Shown here piece by piece: positions 28,355-37,639 of a stretch of DNA of 64,000 nt. Under the pieces are notes generated by a model. That model was not told the DNA's origin. It did no database searches and saw only the letters and a list, made by a program, of their open reading frames with translations. Where the stretch lies: assembly GCA_028287785.1 (NCBI GenBank), contig JAQBOZ010000007.1, positions 207,393-271,392 of the forward strand, in the 5' to 3' direction. The number at the start of each line of letters is the position of its first letter. The first letter of the stretch is position 1. This stretch comes from Chlorobiota bacterium. GTDB taxonomy: Bacteria; Bacteroidota; Ignavibacteria; OLB7. The position numbers were made by a program, and so were the translations under genes.

Positions 28355-29635
28355 ATGATGCTCGATATCCCCCCCTCCGATCGCTTCCATCGAAGCACCG
28401 CGCGCTCCGCGCGGAAAAGCCCGGCGCTGCCGGAGGATATCATCATCGGCGATGGGATCACGCAGGTGGGAAATCGCCGGCTTGGTGATATCGCGCGGCC
28501 GGGAATGCGGGTCGTCATCGCCTTCACCGACGCCACCCGGTTCTCCCCCGACCGGCTGCTGATGGGCGCGCTCCTCTCCGAGCTGATTGCCCTCGGCATC
28601 GACCACGACCACATCACACTCCTCTGCGCCACCGGTCTCCACCGCCCGATGACCGCCGCCGAGCGCGTCGCGAAGCTGGGAGATGAGATCGTGGGAACGA
28701 TGCGGATCGTTGATCACGACGCGCTCGACCGGGAACATCTGACGCGACTCGGGGAGATCCGCGGCCTGCCGGTGGTGGTAAACGCCCTCTGCGCCGAGGC
28801 GGATCTGCTGCTGGCGACCGGCGTCGTGGAACCGCACCAGTATGCCGGCTATTCGGGGGGATCGAAAACCATTGTGATAGGCTGCGGCGGAGAGGCAACG
28901 ATCCAGGCGACCCACGGCGCAGGGATGCTCGATCGCCCCGGCACGCGCCTTGGAGCGGTCGATGGAAATCCGTTCCAGGAGTTTGTGCGCGACGCGGGAC
29001 GCATGGTTGGTCTGGACTATGTCGTGAATGTGTTGCTCGATGACGATGGCGCCATCATCGCGGCCGCGGCGGGCGATCCGGACGCGGTCCACGATCACCT
29101 GATAGCCGCAGGACGCGGGGAATACGAGATCGAAATCGATCGCCCGGCGCATATCGTCATCGCGGGGGTAAACCCGGCCAAGGCGACGAATCTCTATCAG
29201 GCAAGCCGCGCCGCAACCTATCTGGCCCTCTCCGATGGCTCGCCGCTTCTCCCCGGAGCGCCGATCATCCTCCCCGCCGCAATCCCCGAAGGAGCCGGCG
29301 ATGGCCTCGGCGAGCGAAGATTTTTCGAGATCCTCGCATCCGCGACATCACCAACATCCCTTCTCTCCGATCTCCGCGCGCACGGATTTCCGGCCGGGGC
29401 ACAGCGCGCCTATATTCTGGCGCAGGTTCTTGAAGGGCATCCGGTCATCGTGGTTGGAGCGGAACATCCAGACGTGGTGGAGGCATGTCATATGCTGGCG
29501 ATGCCCGATCTGGAACGCGGGCTGGCGCTGGCCGAGGAGCTTGCGCGGGCGCGTTTCGGGATTATCGCCCCACGGCCGCTGGAGCTGCTGATTGTGCATA
29601 ACGCGCTGGTAACGCTGCCACGGGTTGGGGGGTGA
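28355..29635 (+). CDS. LarA-type nickel-dependent racemase family protein
   Basis: 426 residues from the ATG at 28355 (the next ATG at 28358 is equally possible). The frame is open further up, but that part is Pro/Ala-rich and reads like leader DNA. LarA signatures: TGLHRPMTAAE, LLLATGVVEPHQYAGYSGGSKTIVIG (the Lys in GGSK corresponds to the cofactor-linked lysine), and QATHGAGMLDRPGTRLGAVDGNPF. LarA racemases use a nickel-pincer nucleotide; the LarB/C/E makers are not in the window. The substrate may be lactate or another hydroxy acid. Confidence 0.87.
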   Translation: MMLDIPPSDRFHRSTARSARKSPALPEDIIIGDGITQVGNRRLGDIARPGMRVVIAFTDATRFSPDRLLMGALLSELIALGIDHDHITLLCATGLHRPMTAAERVAKLGDEIVGTMRIVDHDALDREHLTRLGEIRGLPVVVNALCAEADLLLATGVVEPHQYAGYSGGSKTIVIGCGGEATIQATHGAGMLDRPGTRLGAVDGNPFQEFVRDAGRMVGLDYVVNVLLDDDGAIIAAAAGDPDAVHDHLIAAGRGEYEIEIDRPAHIVIAGVNPAKATNLYQASRAATYLALSDGSPLLPGAPIILPAAIPEGAGDGLGERRFFEILASATSPTSLLSDLRAHGFPAGAQRAYILAQVLEGHPVIVVGAEHPDVVEACHMLAMPDLERGLALAEELARARFGIIAPRPLELLIVHNALVTLPRVGG

Positions 29636-29697
29636 GACCGGTTCCGGGCATTGCTTCGAATACCATAAACACCATGATCGCTCGCGCAGGACGGAGC

Positions 29698-29707
29698 CAG
29701 ATACCGG
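29698..29707. repeat. 10-bp target duplication left of element R1
   Basis: CAGATACCGG, identical to 30015-30024 on the other side of the element. Confidence 0.85.
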
Positions 29708-30014
29708 GTAGTGACTCAGTTTGAATCCACTCTTCCGTCTGCTGAACAATCATCGATCGGCGATCCCTTCTTCACTCTTCAAGCTCCGTCAGGAGCGCGC
29801 CGGTTGTAGCAACAATGCTCCCATCTCCCGCTCAAGCTCCATCGGAGCGTACCATCCCCGCATCCATCAGGAATGGTACGCTCCGATGGAGCTTGGAATC
29901 ATGGGGGCATGGCGATGCTACAACCGGTACGCCCCGATGGGGCTGGAAGGACAGATGTCGAATGCCCTCGATGAGTCCAAACAGTATGAACCGTATCTCA
30001 AACTGAGTCACTAC
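29708..30014 (+). mobile_element. Inverted-repeat element copy R1 (MITE-like), with target duplication
   Basis: 307 bp with perfect 17-bp terminal inverted repeats GTAGTGACTCAGTTTGA and TCAAACTGAGTCACTAC, flanked by the direct repeat CAGATACCGG. The interior has a hairpin of more than 20 bp per arm (CAAGCTCCATCGGAGCGTAC against its complement) and a GCCCCGATGGGGC stem, and no credible open frame. By structure it is a non-autonomous transposable element. No matching transposase is in the window. Confidence 0.85.
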
Positions 30015-30140
30015 CAGATACCGGCATGCATTGCTTGTTCACGACAAGTTCCGTTACTCGCATCAGAAACGCGCCCTGATGCCGTCGGACAGTTGATGAA
30101 AAAGAGCCCTTGCACGATATCCATCCACTACCATGCACCC

Positions 30141-30515
30141 ATGACACAGGAAGAACTGACAGAGCTTGAACGGAAATTGAAGGCCGCCACCGATCCGCGC
30201 GAGCGGATAACGCTGCTGAACGAATCGAGCCGCGCTCATATCCTCGCGGACCCTCCAAAGGCGACCCGGTACGCGCGGGAGGCGCTGCGACGCGCGCGAT
30301 GGCTCAAGGATGATGAACTGATTGCGCGAAGCCTCTATCGCGTCGGCGACTGCGCGCTCGCCACAAATGATTTCAGCAATGCCGAGCGCCATCTGCTGGA
30401 AGCGTCACGGATTCTCGCAACCATCGCGCACAGGACTCTGGAGGCGCATGTCTGCATCAAACTCGGAGATGTGCATGCGCTCACCGGGAGGAACGATCAG
30501 GCGCTGGAAGGGACA
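30141..30515 (+). pseudogene. Truncated TPR-repeat protein
   Basis: From the ATG at 30141, TPR-like helices run for about 120 residues (ELERKLKAATDPRERITLLN, ARYAREALRRARWLKDDEL, NDFSNAERHLLEASRILATI, IKLGDVHALTGRNDQALEG). Then the sequence turns to unrelated codons and the frame runs to 30746 through the next gene in another phase. Such repeats normally precede a longer body such as a cyclase or a kinase, which is missing. It is most likely the 5' fragment of a deleted gene. Confidence 0.6.
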
Positions 30516-30591
30516 CATCGCCGTTCGTTCGGGCACGGTGAACCGCCTGACGCTTTCAACCAATCACATCCAACGTTTAAAGGACCACATC

Positions 30592-31008
30592 ATGACTTTG
30601 ATCCGCAGATCGATCATCACGGCGGCGCTTATCGCGCTCGCATCGCTTGCGTCGTTCCTCAGCCCGAATGTGGCGCGTGCGCAATGCCCCGTCAGTATCA
30701 CCGTGTTCAACAACATGGCGTGTCCCATCAGACTCGTCATCTATGATGTGTCCGGCACGCAGACGGTCACATTCAATCTCCCGCCCAACGCGGCCACCGT
30801 CTGCAACAACCCCGGCGGATTTGTTTCACAGGGTATTGTCAGTGCCGGCAACAATCGATATGCATTTCCCAATGGCGGCGGCTGTCTCCCCTGCTTGGCG
30901 TTTCCCGTCATTGGGGGTGGCACCTGCTGCGCCCAGGCGTGCAGCAACCCGGCAAACTGCACGATGACCATCAATCCATGCGGTGCCGGTGCCACCTGCG
31001 CGCCATAA
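30592..31008 (+). CDS. Secreted Cys-rich protein of unknown function
   Basis: 138 residues. The ATG at 30592 has AAAGGA 8 bases upstream and opens a signal peptide (ITAALIALASLASFLSPNVA, ARAQ cleavage). The mature protein has about ten Cys, concentrated in GGGCLPCLAFP, GGTCCAQACSNPANC and a CGAGATCAP tail, so several disulfides are expected. No family was recognised. The fragmentary TPR gene just upstream suggests that it landed here by rearrangement. Confidence 0.65.
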   Translation: MTLIRRSIITAALIALASLASFLSPNVARAQCPVSITVFNNMACPIRLVIYDVSGTQTVTFNLPPNAATVCNNPGGFVSQGIVSAGNNRYAFPNGGGCLPCLAFPVIGGGTCCAQACSNPANCTMTINPCGAGATCAP

Positions 31009-31056
31009 TCGCCAGGACGCGTCGTGAAATACCATCTCCATGATGGCGGGGAATAA

Positions 31057-31087
31057 CAAAAAGCGGGACGCCACCACGACGTCCCGC
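31057..31087 (-). terminator. Terminator of the PfpI-like gene
   Basis: On the minus strand GCGGGACG (31080-31087) pairs with CGTCCCGC (31063-31070) across a 9-nt loop and is followed by TTTTTG. Confidence 0.8.
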
Positions 31088-31126
31088 CATTCCCCTTCAC
31101 TGATTCCCCATCACGGAATAATCGTT

Positions 31127-31723
31127 CTACGCCGATGTCCGCGTCGAACGCGCAAGGTTCTCCACGCCATCGTTCCGCGGATGCCGTCCCTCGGCGAATT
31201 CCTCCACCATTTTCTCATTGAATGCATCCAGGTCCTTCGGCGAGCGGGAGGTGACAAGCCCATGATCAACCACGACCTCTTCATCAACCCAGGTCGCGCC
31301 GGCGTTCGTGAGATCGGTCCTGATCGATGGATAGCTGGTCATCTGCTTTCCATCCACGATGCCCGCCTCGATCAGCGTCCACGGCCCGTGACAGATGGCG
31401 GCGATCGGCTTATCATTCACATAGAAACTGCGGACAAATTCCACAGCATCCGGGTTGGTCCGCAGCTTGTCCGGGTTCATCACGCCGCCGGGAAGGAGAA
31501 GCGCGTCGAAATCCTCGGGCCGGGCATTGTCCAGCTCGACATCCACATCGATCTCCTCTCCCCAGTCCGTATGGTTCCACGCCTTCACGGTTCCCGATTG
31601 CGGGGAAACGATCATCACATCGGCCCCGGCCTCGCGCAATGCCTCAACCGGCGAGGTCAGCTCGATCTCCTCGAATCCCTTATCGACCAGCACCGCCACT
31701 TTTTTCCCCGAGAGATTTCCCAT
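31127..31723 (-). CDS. PfpI/DJ-1 family protein
   Basis: 198 residues. Family pattern KKVAVLVDKGFEEIELTSPV, FDALLLPGGVMNPDKLR, and the nucleophile Cys in AICHGPW with a Glu on the early strand (GFEEIE). It is full length for PfpI, which has been described as protease, chaperone or deglycase. It is a single-gene unit with its own terminator. Confidence 0.93.
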   Translation of the reverse strand: MGNLSGKKVAVLVDKGFEEIELTSPVEALREAGADVMIVSPQSGTVKAWNHTDWGEEIDVDVELDNARPEDFDALLLPGGVMNPDKLRTNPDAVEFVRSFYVNDKPIAAICHGPWTLIEAGIVDGKQMTSYPSIRTDLTNAGATWVDEEVVVDHGLVTSRSPKDLDAFNEKMVEEFAEGRHPRNDGVENLARSTRTSA

Positions 31724-32104
31724 GATCGTTCTCCTGATTGATATTCCATATGCACAGATATCGCGGGATATATTCCCCGCTTCGTGACCGGAATCCGTCG
31801 CAAACAGCAGGCCAGCGACGGCAATATCATGACGTGATAATCCCGCCGCCGCCGGAGAAATTGCCGGCCATTGAGGGATGAAATGATGCCGCGATGAATT
31901 ATGAAGACCGTGGTGGGAATATGAGCGGAACTATCCGTTCAGCCCGGCGTGCGGCGCGTATTTGCGGGCGCCGCGAACATGGTTGATGACCAAAGCGGAG
32001 ATGTGATAAGCAGATGGCCGCCTTGCGCGACGCCGGAATGTGGCGGGCACGCGGGAATATCCACGATGCGTTTCATGAATGATATTCCCGCGAATGCGGA
32101 GAAC
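31724..32104. other. Intergenic region, no gene seen
   Basis: 380 bp between the 5' end of the PfpI gene and the 3' end of the DUF971 gene. It is AT-richer than the genes, with several short palindromic words (ATATTCCCGC and similar) but no convincing frame, terminator or known RNA. Confidence 0.4.
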
Positions 32105-32437
32105 TCAGCTCCCGGCGCGTTCGGCGGGGTTGGCGCAGAGCAGATGGAGATATTCCCAGGAATAGATCCCCGTGTCGTGCCGGTCCTTCCAGGTGAACTG
32201 GATGCCGTAACTGCCGACCGGGACAATGGCCGCGACCTCGTACATCCCCGGCGTGAACGTGGGGAGCATCAACGGCTGATAGACCTTGCCGAGAATATTC
32301 TCCCCCTTGCATCCGGCGCAGGGGCACTCATCGCGCAGACGCTTCAGCGTCAGTGTACACTCGGAAGAGTCCGGCCAGGTAAACGTGAGCGCGGTCGGCG
32401 ATGACTGCTGGATCTTGGTCGGTGCTGGATAATTCAT
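32105..32437 (-). CDS. DUF971 domain protein
   Basis: 110 residues, the usual size of the stand-alone domain (also the N-terminal domain of gamma-butyrobetaine hydroxylases). It has TFTWPDSSECTLTLKRLRDE then CPCAGCKGE with the conserved Cys cluster, VGSYGIQFTWKDRHDTGIYS and WEYLHLLCA. Stand-alone copies have been linked to iron-sulfur or molybdenum-cofactor handling, but that is family inference. A GmhB-like gene lies upstream on the same strand. Confidence 0.9.
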   Translation of the reverse strand: MNYPAPTKIQQSSPTALTFTWPDSSECTLTLKRLRDECPCAGCKGENILGKVYQPLMLPTFTPGMYEVAAIVPVGSYGIQFTWKDRHDTGIYSWEYLHLLCANPAERAGS

Positions 32438-32482
32438 TGAGGATCATTGAAGATTTGGATTTCCCCGTGGGGCAGTCCCGGT

Positions 32483-33061
32483 TCAGTTGGAGAGGTCCGG
32501 CGTGGATTGCCCTGCGGTCATCATGGCGTGTTCCATTCGCTCCCATGCTTCGCGTAACGTGGCCGTGAGGATCTCCGCCCGGCTCTTCGCAAGCAGCGGG
32601 TCCACCTTCGCGGTATGACAGCCGGCGGCGATCCCGGCCAGGATATCGCTTTCCGAATCACCGATCATCCAGGAGGCGGCAAGATCGATCCCATGTTCGG
32701 CGGCGGCGCGCAACAGCATTCCCGGCAGCGGCTTCCGGCAGTCGCACTCGTCGGCATGATCGTGCGGACAGTGATAGATGGCATCGAAACGGCTGCCGGT
32801 CCGCCGGAGCAGCTCCCGCTGCATGGCGTCGTGGATTGCGGCAAGCCCCTCCTCCGTCATCAGCCCGCGACCGATTCCCCGCTGGTTGGTGATCAGCACG
32901 ACAAGCCCCCCCGCCGCGCGCATCAGCGGCAGCACGGAGAAAATATCCTCGATAAAATCGAATTCCGACGGGTCCTTCACGTAATCGTCGATACGCCGCC
33001 GGTTGACGATCCCATCGCGATCCAGAAAGAACGCCCGCCGCGGGCCTGCCGCATCAGCCAT
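32483..33061 (-). CDS. gmhB: D,D-heptose 1,7-bisphosphate phosphatase-like HAD protein
   Basis: 192 residues from the ATG at 33059-33061; a longer frame continues upstream toward the TonB gene but adds nothing family-like. HAD motif I FFLDRDGIVN, motif II LITNQRG, and the GmhB zinc loop CPHDHADECDCRKP with a C-x-H...C-x-C ligand set. Motif IV is MIGDSESDILAG. It would remove the C7 phosphate in ADP-heptose synthesis for LPS. No other heptose genes are in the window; histidinol-phosphatase relatives are the main alternative. Confidence 0.85.
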   Translation of the reverse strand: MADAAGPRRAFFLDRDGIVNRRRIDDYVKDPSEFDFIEDIFSVLPLMRAAGGLVVLITNQRGIGRGLMTEEGLAAIHDAMQRELLRRTGSRFDAIYHCPHDHADECDCRKPLPGMLLRAAAEHGIDLAASWMIGDSESDILAGIAAGCHTAKVDPLLAKSRAEILTATLREAWERMEHAMMTAGQSTPDLSN

Positions 33062-33149
33062 ATGATCTGCCGGGTAAACGAAAGGAACGAACACCGGCGA
33101 ATTTACGACACCGAAACGATGCAAACGGTAAGAGCTGATAACAGCCCCA

Positions 33150-35666
33150 CTACTCCCCTGATCCGCCACTGCCGCCCGATCCGCTGCTCCCCTTGGTGTC
33201 CGACTTCTCCTGCTTGTGCGTCTCCATCCGCGGGGTGGTGCCGAACGTGTAGCTGACGTTCAGCCCCACATATCGCGTCAGCCACTTGCTGGTCGATTCC
33301 GAGCGGAAGTCCGGCGATTCATAGACATTATGCCACTGCTGAAGATTGAGCGGATCGTTGACCGATAGCGATATGCTCAGTTTGTTTTCCAGAAGGCGCT
33401 GCCGCAACGAGACATTCCAGTACACAAATCCGCTCTGCCGTGACTCGCCGACCTGCGCGGGAGTGTTGAAGAACAGGTTCGTGCTCAGCGTGGTCCCCTT
33501 CATCAGATCCGCATTGAGCGAAGCGTTGCCGTTGTTTCCCAGGGCCGATGAGTAAACGTCCCCCGGGATATCGCTTCCGCGATTCACCTTCATAAACAGA
33601 TTTATCGACCCCCTGAAATTGAACCAGTCGAACGGCCGCAGCGATACCGACACCTCCGAGCCGAGCGAGTACGCGCCATTGAAATTGGCGGTGGTGGAAT
33701 ACGTAACCCCGTTGAGAAGCCGCTGCGTGCTCTCGATGCTGCCGGTGGTGATCGAATAATACGGCGCCACCGAAATCATATTTCCGGCGCCCCAGAATGT
33801 ATTGTAATTCAACTCCAGCGATTGCGTGAATTCAGGATCGAGATCGGGATTTCCGGACGCCTCGTAAAAATCGCTCCACTTTATCTTCACGGGATTCAGC
33901 ACATCGATATCGGGAAGAGCCAGGCTTCGCCGATAGCTGAAGGTCAGGCTCTGCGCGTCGGTGATATTATAGGAGAGCGATCCGCTCGGGAAGAAATTCG
34001 AATAATTCCGTGAGATGATCGGCTCGCCCGAGGCATACTTCGCGGACACCGTCGCGCGCTCGAACCTGAGCCCGGCCTGTATTCCCAGCTCCTTGATCGG
34101 CCTGTAGGCGGCATTTCCATAGGCCGCGTAAATCGAATTCGTGGGGAGATAATGATTCGTCTGCGTCGCATCAAGGATATACTCCCCGGTGGCCCTGTCA
34201 AGGCTGCGGACGGAAGTATTGTCGTCCAGGCTGTTGGTTTCGTTCTTCCCGCCCAGTGAGATGGTCAATTTATCGCTGATCGGATTATCGTAGTTCAACG
34301 ATGTGATGATCGTGGAATTCTTCTGATCGTATGTCGAGCTGCGGCCGGAAACCCTGGCGGAATCCAGCTCTCCGTCTGCACGGAAATAGGTGCTGGAATA
34401 TTCGCTGTTGCTGACATATCCGTTGGCATTATAGCTTACGTCGAGGCTGAGCTTATGATCCTTGCCGAATTCATGCTTCAGAAGCAGCGATGCGCTGTTG
34501 TAATCGCCGGAATTTCCCGAGCCTGAAATCGGCCCGCTGGTATCGTAGGATCGTTCGACGATCGCATTGTTGAGATTGTAGAACGTGTGCGCGCCGTGCG
34601 ATGTGTAATCCGATGACCAGCCATGCAGGTTGAAGGATAACGACACCAGATCGCTCTCGGTAAACCGGTAATCGATCTGACCATAGCCGTTGTGGGAGTT
34701 CGATGTGGATGTGCTGGTGCCGTCGGCCTGATCGCGCTGCTCGTTGCTGTCACGATAGTTCAACCGCAGGCTGGTGCTGGACCCGTGCCCCGACCCGTGA
34801 TAGAGGCCGCCGCCAAGCGAAGCGTTCAGATCCTTGCCGTTGTAATACAGCCCGGCGCCGGTGTTCCCCCCCAGGCGCGAATCCACCCCGGCACTGAGAT
34901 TTCCGCCGAACAGATCGCTCATCGTCCGTCGCGTGACGATGTTGATGATCCCGCCGCCGTTCTTCGCGTCGAACTGCGCCCCCGGATTGGTCCGTATCTC
35001 GATCTCCTTCACGCTGTTCGCCGGAAGCGACTGAAGAAATTTGTTCTGCTGATCCGCCGGCATCGTCAGCGGGCGATCGTTGATCATGATCGTCACATTC
35101 TCCTTCCCCCGCAGCGATACCTTCCCATCCTGATCCACCGCCACCGACGGCGTCTGTCCCAGAAGCTCGCTCACGTTGGTGGCCGTATACGCCGGGTTGT
35201 TCTCAACGCCGTACACCGTCTTGTCCGCCATCACCACCACCTGCTGGCGCTCCGATGTCACCTCCACCCCGCCGCCGTCGATCGCCGTCTGCGTCAGCGG
35301 AATCTCCCCCACGTTCAGGTTCGGCCTGTCGGCGGTGAGGAGGATTCCGGTCGCCGTGTGCCGTTGATAGCCCACATACACCACTTCCAGCGTATACGTT
35401 CTGCCGATCACAGCGTGATCGATGGAGAATGCCCCCTTGTCGTTGCTGAGATTTCCCAGCGGCTTCCTGGTGGAATCCGAGGGATCGCGGAGGATCGCCG
35501 TGGCCCCCTTCATCGGCGCATGCGTCCCCGCATCCCTGACGATGCCGGAAACCGTGCCGGTGGCCTGGGCGCGCGCCATCATCGGCACAAGGATCAGCAC
35601 GGCATGAAGGAGAAGAAAGCGCGCCGGTGTCGAACGGCCGTTGAAAACGGTATGGGGAAATCTCAT
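33150..35666 (-). CDS. TonB-dependent receptor, outer-membrane beta-barrel family
   Basis: 838 residues. Signal peptide (FLLLHAVLILVPMMARAQA), CarboxypepD_reg-like domain (TVSGIVRDAGTHAPMKGATA), plug domain with LLGQTPSVAVDQDGKVSLRG and FDAKNGGGIINIVTRR, then a long barrel. The C-terminus ends in a Gly/Ser tail (GSSGSGGSGGSGE) after RMETHKQEKSDTK, instead of the usual terminal aromatic residue. The substrate is unknown. There is no partner lipoprotein, in contrast to the receptor at 15185. Confidence 0.9.
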   Translation of the reverse strand: MRFPHTVFNGRSTPARFLLLHAVLILVPMMARAQATGTVSGIVRDAGTHAPMKGATAILRDPSDSTRKPLGNLSNDKGAFSIDHAVIGRTYTLEVVYVGYQRHTATGILLTADRPNLNVGEIPLTQTAIDGGGVEVTSERQQVVVMADKTVYGVENNPAYTATNVSELLGQTPSVAVDQDGKVSLRGKENVTIMINDRPLTMPADQQNKFLQSLPANSVKEIEIRTNPGAQFDAKNGGGIINIVTRRTMSDLFGGNLSAGVDSRLGGNTGAGLYYNGKDLNASLGGGLYHGSGHGSSTSLRLNYRDSNEQRDQADGTSTSTSNSHNGYGQIDYRFTESDLVSLSFNLHGWSSDYTSHGAHTFYNLNNAIVERSYDTSGPISGSGNSGDYNSASLLLKHEFGKDHKLSLDVSYNANGYVSNSEYSSTYFRADGELDSARVSGRSSTYDQKNSTIITSLNYDNPISDKLTISLGGKNETNSLDDNTSVRSLDRATGEYILDATQTNHYLPTNSIYAAYGNAAYRPIKELGIQAGLRFERATVSAKYASGEPIISRNYSNFFPSGSLSYNITDAQSLTFSYRRSLALPDIDVLNPVKIKWSDFYEASGNPDLDPEFTQSLELNYNTFWGAGNMISVAPYYSITTGSIESTQRLLNGVTYSTTANFNGAYSLGSEVSVSLRPFDWFNFRGSINLFMKVNRGSDIPGDVYSSALGNNGNASLNADLMKGTTLSTNLFFNTPAQVGESRQSGFVYWNVSLRQRLLENKLSISLSVNDPLNLQQWHNVYESPDFRSESTSKWLTRYVGLNVSYTFGTTPRMETHKQEKSDTKGSSGSGGSGGSGE

Positions 35667-36062
35667 AATAAATCCAGTACGGTTGTTGATATCGATGCCT
35701 GAACGTATCCGCGGCGGAATGGTTGCGGTCGGGACCGGCTGCCCCGTCTTTCGCCGGTAGCGCGGCGTTACCGAAGGCCGATCGCACTCACATAAGTGCC
35801 ATCCTGAACGCCGACGCGCATATCATCCTTACAGGACCATGAGCCATGGTCACCACGGGATTCACCGATCGCGGCGGATCGCGGCGGCCGGCAGCGCTTT
35901 CGCCCCACCCGGCGGGAGCTATTCATCGGGATAATCGTAGATTGGCCGGTCTGCCGGCCCGGCGCTGCATAACAGCATTCACCGCCCGGCGGAAACCGTC
36001 CTCCGGCGGTGGGACGGCGCTGCACCGCAACCCTCCGCTCAACCGAACCCGGCCAAATCGAT
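35667..36062. other. Divergent intergenic region, no gene seen
   Basis: About 400 bp between the divergent TonB receptor and glycosyltransferase genes. Both promoters should be here. The sequence before the receptor ATG is AT-rich (TTTATT) without a Shine-Dalgarno. I saw no riboswitch or inverted repeat of note. Confidence 0.45.
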
Positions 36063-37586
36063 ATGATCCTGCTCGGACGTTTACGTGGCGTGCTCCGCTA
36101 TCTTCTGCTGGGCGCCGCGCTCTTCGACGTCGCGCTCTACCTGTTTGTCGTGCTCCGCCGCATCGGCTTCCCGTTCGAACTGGAATGGATGGAGGGGGGC
36201 GCGGTCGATCATGTCCTCCGCATCCTGCACGGCGCGCCGCTCTACGCCCGGCCGTCGCTCGCGTTCGTTCCCTACATTTATCCTCCGCTCTATTACTATC
36301 TGTCGGCGGCGGCATCGCTGGTGCTGGGGGAGGGATTTCTTCCGCTCAGGGTGATATCGTTCGCGGCGTCCATCGGCGCGTTCGCGATGGTTTTTCTGAT
36401 CGTGCGACGGGAAAGCGCGAATATATTCGCCGGGATCATCGGCGCCGCGCTCTTCGCGGCCACGTTTCCGCTGAGCGATGGGTGGTTCGATATCGGGCGC
36501 GTCGATTCCCTCTTCATTTTTCTTCTGCTGGTCGCCGTCTATTTCATCAGGTTCGTTCCCACGCGCGGCGGATATATCGTCGCCGGAATATTCATCATTC
36601 TCTCCTATCTCACCAAGCAGACCGCGCTCGGAATTTCGTTTGCGCTGATGCTTTACTGCGCGCTCGTGGACTGGAGAAAATCGCTCTGGTTCATCGGGAC
36701 TGTCGGGTTTCTGGCGGTTGCCAGCTTTCTTCTGCTCAATCATATCTACGACGGCTGGTACGCGTATTATCTCTACAGGCTGCCGGCCGGTCACCCCCTG
36801 GAATGGCCGATCCTCGCCACATTCTGGGTTCGCGATATCCTCCCGGCGCTTTCCGTCTCCATCCTTATCGCCATACTCCATCTGGCGCTCGGCGGCGGGG
36901 AGAGCGGACGCCGCCGGTACTTCTATCCGCTGCTGGCGCTCGGGATGGTGGGCTGGGGACTGCTCTCCCGGATGCATATCGGCGGCTACGTCAACGTGCT
37001 GATTCCGGTCCACGCCGTCATCGCCATTCTCTGCGGGATAGCGATTCCCGGTCTGACGGAATATTTTCGGCGGGAGGCACCGGACAGGGCGAAGGGGATC
37101 GAATCATTTATCTCCATCGCATTTATCATCCAGTTCGCGCTGCTTGCCTATAATCCCCGCAAGATCATTCCGGCGCCGGGCGATGTTGCCGCCGGCCAGC
37201 GGATGCTGAGCGCGATGCGGGCGGTTCGGGGGGATATTTTCATGGAGCATCACAGCTATCTCCCGGTGCTCGCCGGAAAAAACAGCAACGCGCACGGACA
37301 GGCCATCCTCGATATTCTCCGCAGTTCCGACACGGCATCGGCAAACGCACTGAAGAGCGAGCTGGCCGATGCGATCGTGCATAAAAAATTCGGCGCGATT
37401 ATCCTGGATAATACCTCGATATTCGACGAGGTGACGCCGGGCAACAACTGGCTTAAAGGACTTTTACAAAATAATTATACGCTTCGCGATACTCTCGATT
37501 ATCCCTCCAATGAATTCTGGCCGGTGGTAGGTTCAAAGACCCGGCCTGAGTATATTTATGTTCCGGTCGGATTATCGGCCGAATAA
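36063..37586 (+). CDS. Polytopic membrane glycosyltransferase (GT39/GT-C-like)
   Basis: 507 residues from the ATG at 36063; the frame extends 18 codons upstream without a hydrophobic start. Ten or more membrane helices alternate with loops. The first loop has FPFELEWMEGGAVDHVLRIL (E-x-x-x-G pattern), followed by YIYPPLYYYL, as in lipid-linked sugar transferases such as ArnT and PMT relatives. It likely uses a polyprenyl-phosphate sugar at the periplasmic face. Acceptor unknown. Confidence 0.75.
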   Translation: MILLGRLRGVLRYLLLGAALFDVALYLFVVLRRIGFPFELEWMEGGAVDHVLRILHGAPLYARPSLAFVPYIYPPLYYYLSAAASLVLGEGFLPLRVISFAASIGAFAMVFLIVRRESANIFAGIIGAALFAATFPLSDGWFDIGRVDSLFIFLLLVAVYFIRFVPTRGGYIVAGIFIILSYLTKQTALGISFALMLYCALVDWRKSLWFIGTVGFLAVASFLLLNHIYDGWYAYYLYRLPAGHPLEWPILATFWVRDILPALSVSILIAILHLALGGGESGRRRYFYPLLALGMVGWGLLSRMHIGGYVNVLIPVHAVIAILCGIAIPGLTEYFRREAPDRAKGIESFISIAFIIQFALLAYNPRKIIPAPGDVAAGQRMLSAMRAVRGDIFMEHHSYLPVLAGKNSNAHGQAILDILRSSDTASANALKSELADAIVHKKFGAIILDNTSIFDEVTPGNNWLKGLLQNNYTLRDTLDYPSNEFWPVVGSKTRPEYIYVPVGLSAE

Positions 37587-37639
37587 CGCTACGCGATCCG
37601 CCGCTCCGGCGGCATTGACCCTCTACAGAAATTATCTCC

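Noticed and set aside
29721..30140. N-terminal extension of the TPR frame
   Set aside because: It consists of element R1 read in one frame; the R2 copy gives a similar run of residues by chance of common DNA.
36081..37013. 310-codon minus-strand frame in the glycosyltransferase gene
   Set aside because: Highly charged antisense shadow of a polytopic membrane protein.
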